The translations under genes and the position numbers were made by a program. Shown here in pieces: positions 21,209 through 37,500 of a stretch of DNA of 37,500 nucleotides. The notes under the pieces were generated by a model. It saw nothing but the letters and a program-made list of their open reading frames with translations, made no database searches and was not told the DNA's origin. Every line of letters begins with the position of its first letter. Position 1 is the stretch's first letter. This DNA comes from Theodoxus fluviatilis. Lineage: Eukaryota > Mollusca > Gastropoda > Cycloneritida > Neritidae. The DNA is taken from contig JAWQFJ010000611.1 of the NCBI GenBank assembly GCA_034096865.1, forward strand, positions 50,001 through 87,500. The letters are read 5' to 3'.

Positions 21209-22270
21209 CCCTTAGTCTGGGAAACCCGCCTCTGCAGAGTCCTCAAACAGGTACAGGCACCATGTTGAAAATTAGCCAATGCATGCCTCAAAGTCACAGC
21301 AGTCCACACGACATTTTGCTGTATCGCTGCTTTCATCCATTTACTGTTCATTTCCTCATAAACCCAACACTGGAAAACCTCCTGGAGGCTCACGTAGAGT
21401 CCTGTGCAGTTCCAGAGTCAAGAATAAAACGGTTGGTGTTATGCTGCAAAATAATCGTGGACGAGAAGCAGCCAATATGTTTCTACAGTATTTGGACTGT
21501 TCCCTGTCAACCAGAAATGGCTGATTTCTTATCTTGATCATTTCAGTTTCAGTTTTAGTGCAAGCATGCCTGTCAATGGACAATGAAGAATTGTTGGATG
21601 GGGCGCAGCAGCTGTTCCCATCGCAGTCTGCAAGCTCTCACACGGAAGGCTCTGACTGTGGTGGAGAAATGCGCACGGAAGGATGACAAATGCCATCTCC
21701 AGTTAGGCATGCCCAGCCGTTTAGATAGGACAAACAATGGAATTGCCGGGGAATGAGGCAGTGGTGGGTGAATGAATCAGGTTGATGTGAGAGTCAGACA
21801 CAGAGCTCTGTTTCGAATGATGTTGCGTGCGTAGTAACCGACTGGTTTGGGGAGTGCTGGCAGACGCTGCCTTAGAAGGAACGGGATGGGTTATGATGAA
21901 ATGGAATAAGATAGGATGGGATGGGATGGGGTAGGATGGGATGGGAAGAAATGGACACATGGGCTCGTTTGCAATGAGTGGTAATGAGATAAATATTGTC
22001 TAGTTCAGGAGGTGAACGTCGCATTTGGAAACAAACATCGTGATCATGTTTCTGACAGCCGCTGCATCCTCAATCCAAACAACGCTACACGGACAAGAGT
22101 GAATTTGAAGGGGACAGGAGGGAAGCCAGAGATGGTAGCGAGGCATGGAGGAGATAAATTAGGCTCTGATTCAACCGAATGAGGAAATGTGATATGACCA
22201 GGTTAAATGGGATCGGCATAGGGAACGGTCTCATCTGGAGGGAATTGGAATGGTGAATGAGCGTGAACTG
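21209..22270. other. Unassigned; probable VAX 3' UTR side
   Basis: Downstream of the VAX stop on the minus strand. No clear polyadenylation signal close to the stop was noted. A short GGGAT/GGAT run sits at about 21905-21945. No other gene supported. Confidence 0.4.
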
Positions 22271-34582
<12,312 letters not shown>

Positions 34583-34822
34583 GACGACCGATTTGCAGAA
34601 ACTCGAGCTGCAACACTTCCGGTCTGTTTGTCTCTTCGTCTCTCTGACCCCTTGATTGCACCGGGTTTTTCCCCCCACAAGTGAAAACGCCGTCGCTTTG
34701 ACGGACACACTGCGTGTGCTGAAACACGTGCAAGTCTGCGCAGTTCGAGGACTGCGTGAAATTTCAGAGACTGCTCCCCAGATTTTGAAAGAAAGAAAGA
34801 AAGTTGTTGACTTAGTTAACAA
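34583..34822 (-). promoter_or_regulatory. vax: Probable VAX 5' UTR / promoter-proximal region
   Basis: Immediately upstream of the VAX start, open in the same frame to a stop at about 34831-34829 without another ATG. It contains no TATA box I can identify. CpG content is moderate. Confidence 0.4.
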
Positions 34823-37335
34823 ACTGCATTACATTTTCTCGAAGAGCATTTCTGGAACGGCGACGAATGCATCTTCTGTCACCCTTTGAGTGACGAGAAT
34901 GAAAGTGTCCTACACCTGCACACGTGTTCTTCAGGAATCTCCTGTCCTGTGCACGCGTTGCTCCTCTCCTTCGCCGAACACAAACAAATCCTTATTTAAT
35001 GTTTTACAGCTGACAACAGCAAACCGTTCACCAGTGCAAGATTTTCTCATGTCTCCAAGAGTGATAAAATGGGTTCATCATGAGAAATTAAGCAGGTAAA
35101 CAAAACTTGCAATATTAGACAAGTATCAATAGAAGTATTAGCACTTTGTAGTCAGCTGATGACTGAAAGTTGAGATAAATTCTTTTGGAACCAATGAGGT
35201 CTAGAATTTGTAGACTTATAACATTTTTTCCACTTTAGATGAAATTGTTGCAGGACAAACATTTGCTTTGAAGTGTACAGTCCATGAGAAACTGGTCCAT
35301 ATATGGTAGGCAGGCTCTTTTACTTCACTTCTTGACGAACTGTTGACTTTTTTGTCCGCTGTGTTGCCGAGGAATCTTCGATGCCTCACCACCATTTGAA
35401 ATGTGTTTAGTATGTATCATCCGTCAGTAGTTTCCTGAACTAGCTACATGAATGGTCGACGAGGTATTCATAAATCGGTATCCCTGCTGCTTTTAATGGT
35501 TCAATGATTACTTGACTTTCCTAACAAACAATTCACCACATGCGCAGAGATAGGTTTGTGTGAAATGACTCGAATCGGCGAAAAACTTGAAGTTCAAGTT
35601 CAAGAATATTTTGAATAAAAAATATTTTTACTCGTCAAAGACTTGCGGTACCTATCTTCAACTGCAATGCAGAGCTTGTGTGTAGTCCATCCCTATCCAA
35701 ACAATCAGTGGTTCAAACTCCGTGTTGTAATACACTGATTTTGTATGCTGTCTTTAAGCACCAAATATCACAAATAGTTCACAATAATAAGAGGCCCTTT
35801 TCACGTTGCCGCACTGAGGGTTGCATGCATACTGAAAACGTCCAGAGAACTTATATTGTCAAGGTGTTTACACTTGACCCAAGCCGTTATTGAATTATGA
35901 AGAATAACGGTCTCCGCTGTCCTCCTTAGGGCCAATTAAACCGCTACAATTCTGACAACGCCATCATCCAGCAAGCACGGGCATCGACAATCCGCGTCCT
36001 ACCTACCACGTGGGACAGCAAAAGTCCAGCAACACCGAAGTTACTTGGAATAAGGTCGTGTCCTCTGCTGGTGTCACCTTTCTGTCGACACCGGTGTCAG
36101 GGCTCCACCACGGTGTGAGACGGACGTCATCCAAGCTTCGCTGCTCGCACTGGAACCTCGTGTGCCCGGGACCCACGTGCTCCCTCCCCGTCACAATAGC
36201 TTGTGGGGCGACAGACTGGCTGTCAATCATACAGCAACACGGGTCAGTGCGTCCCCCACCCCCACCCCCTCTCCCTCTGTCCCTAACGTGCGCCCCTCCA
36301 CACCTCGCCCCGCCACTCCGACACTGCAGGGGGTGATGCCAGGCCCCGCCCACCCCCTCCCACTCTCCCGCCCCTTCCCCGCCCCTGCCGCCACTTCACC
36401 TCCACACCATCCTCTTTCCGCCCTTCCACCCCCAACTCCCTCTTTCAGGTACCAACTCCCACCCCACCCCACCCCAAATCTCTCTGTCCCCTGCTCTTAC
36501 CCACCTCCAAGTTAACCCTGTTCCTAGTTTCCGTGCTGCGTCTGTGCAAAGACTAACAAATAAAACTTTGTCTTGCCTTTTCATTTTGAAGCCCGCGAAG
36601 TCAGCATGCCTTGAATCTTGCGCGCGTTCCCTCTCCTCATCCCCATCTTCATTTTGAACTTTCCTGTTCTCCAACTTTCAAGCTGGCTTGTTTCAAAAGC
36701 AGCACAAAATCCAAATGTAAAAAAACCCCAGGGCAAGATTATTAATGGCTGCAAGCAATGTCCTAATAGGGGAATTTTCAAGAGCGACGCATAAAGAGCA
36801 ATGAGTTCGTTTAGTAGACTGAAATCCTCATGAGCAAGAAATAACTTCTGATGTCCACTTCAATGTCATTTTGTCACAGTCGCTCAGCAACCTGCGCCAG
36901 GTGTGCCATTTTTCTAGATCAAAGGGGAAGCTTTGCGGTGGATGCACACTGTTGGAGCTCTCTACGGGAAAAGGTAGACTTGTCGTGCATCCTGAAAATA
37001 TTAGTGATACGCAATGGAAAGACCTGCCTTTATGTGTATTGTTTACACTTGGGGTGGTATTGGAGTAAATCCGTTTGTTTGTGACTTGATAATCCGATTC
37101 ATTTGGTGTTGAAGGAGGATCGATCAACAGATTTGAACTTTGTCAGATAGCATGTTTTACAAAACCAAACGCAATATTTTAGTCTTGTTTATATCCCAGG
37201 GACACATACTTACTGCTCTGAGCTTCATATTCTCTATGTTGTAATCATCATCAGTCAATGGTTAATCATAGAGTTGTGTCCTTGGGTAAAGTGTTTTGTT
37301 CGCACTGCCTGTCACTAGGTAAACCTAAGAGGAGG
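34823..37335. other. Unassigned region upstream of VAX
   Basis: No gene supported. A GC-richer part at 35990-36300 (including TGTCGACACCGGTGTCAGGG) is followed by C-rich CCACCCC sequence to about 36510; its open frames on both strands lack family resemblance. Confidence 0.4.
35584..35660 (-). mobile_element. Possible solo LINE 3' tail
   Basis: The minus strand reads GAGTAAAAATATTTTTTATT and ends TTCTTGAACTTGAACTTC, a short UTR plus a 6-bp repeat tail. This parallels the end of the 2 kb LINE (AAATAAAAGAGTTCGAGTTC). Only the last few dozen bases can be argued. Confidence 0.3.
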
Positions 37336-37500
37336 GTTGTGTTGTTGTTGTTGTTGTTGCGTACCTGGGCTAAACACTCCCAGGATCACCCAAGTGGATG
37401 AGATGATTGCGTGTGTGACTGTTTTTGAACACCCCGCCATATAGGCAGCCACACTCCGTCTTCAGGGGATTTGATCTCTGTCTCCAGAGAATGCCAGTTG
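37336..37500 (-). mobile_element. SINE family 2, 3' half (cut by window edge)
   Basis: On the minus strand: GGAGTGTGGCTGCCTATATG, GCGGGGTGTTC, GTCACACACGCAATCATC, and a CAA-repeat tail at 37336-37359. From memory, this is the 3' part of a tRNA-derived SINE widespread in gastropods, whose usual text is GGAGTATGGCTGCCTACATG and GCGGGGTAAAAACGG. The tRNA head lies beyond the right edge. Confidence 0.7.

Noticed and set aside
20421..21537. Open frames of 264 and 319 residues rich in Trp/Leu/Asp/Cys
   Set aside because: The 10-bp unit has no stop in any plus frame, so they are repeat artefacts.
34737..34822. Longer VAX N-terminus starting at 34822
   Set aside because: That position is TTG, not ATG. 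The residues lack family similarity and the first in-frame ATG is at 34582.
36003..36515. Pro-rich frames on both strands upstream of VAX
   Set aside because: They follow the C-rich composition, and no domain is visible.
37260..37335. Possible further SINE family 1 copy (GGGTAAAGTGTTTTGTTCGC)
   Set aside because: Only about 30 bases resemble the core and no head or tail is visible.

Overview
The window looks like nuclear DNA from a repeat-rich lophotrochozoan, most likely a gastropod mollusc. Four things point that way. It has split genes with GT-AG introns. It holds an APE-type LINE with many simple arrays. The SINE at the right edge carries a body I associate with gastropod genomes, which is memory and was not searched. 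A VAX homeobox gene is present, a family found in lophotrochozoans and vertebrates. There are no operons, prokaryotic genes or CRISPR arrays.

The main gene is a complete three-exon VAX (ventral anterior homeobox) gene on the minus strand, spanning 34582 down to 22271. Its 106, 188 and 228 nt coding exons join in phase (1, then 0) to give 173 residues with an intact 60-residue homeodomain. Introns of 10,427 bp and 1,363 bp are packed with tandem repeats. The array in intron 2 runs to within about 14 nt of the acceptor of the last exon. At the left end, two minus-strand exons (about 1420-1336 and 961-767) encode most of the second half of an F5/8 type C (fucolectin-like) lectin domain of a gene that continues outside the window.

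Mobile elements. A broken LINE on the minus strand covers about 2045-6100, with AP endonuclease, reverse transcriptase and a decayed Cys-rich tail, two frameshifts and a changed endonuclease motif. Two further retroelement coding fragments lie near 18.3 and 18.7 kb. A tRNA-derived SINE family has copies at about 13.7, 14.2-16.05 and 23.5 kb, and the middle copy appears to be split by a 1.5 kb satellite. A different SINE lies at the right edge. A small foldback family has copies at 12.3 and 20.4 kb. A near-perfect long inverted repeat lies at 16.1-16.9 kb.

Tandem repeats make up roughly a fifth of the window by my rough tally. They include GGAT, GATA/GATTA/GACA, pentamer, 16/48-mer, AACC, 10-mer and GTGA arrays, CA/GT runs, G/C tracts and GGA tracts. 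Most long open frames are shadows of these arrays, because their units contain no stop codon. The 6.7-9.6, 18.9-20.3, 29.7-32.3 and 34.8-37.3 kb stretches show no gene I can support. I found no undescribed biological system. The most notable features are the compact VAX gene, its splice sites set among repeats, and the link between dispersed elements and tandem arrays.
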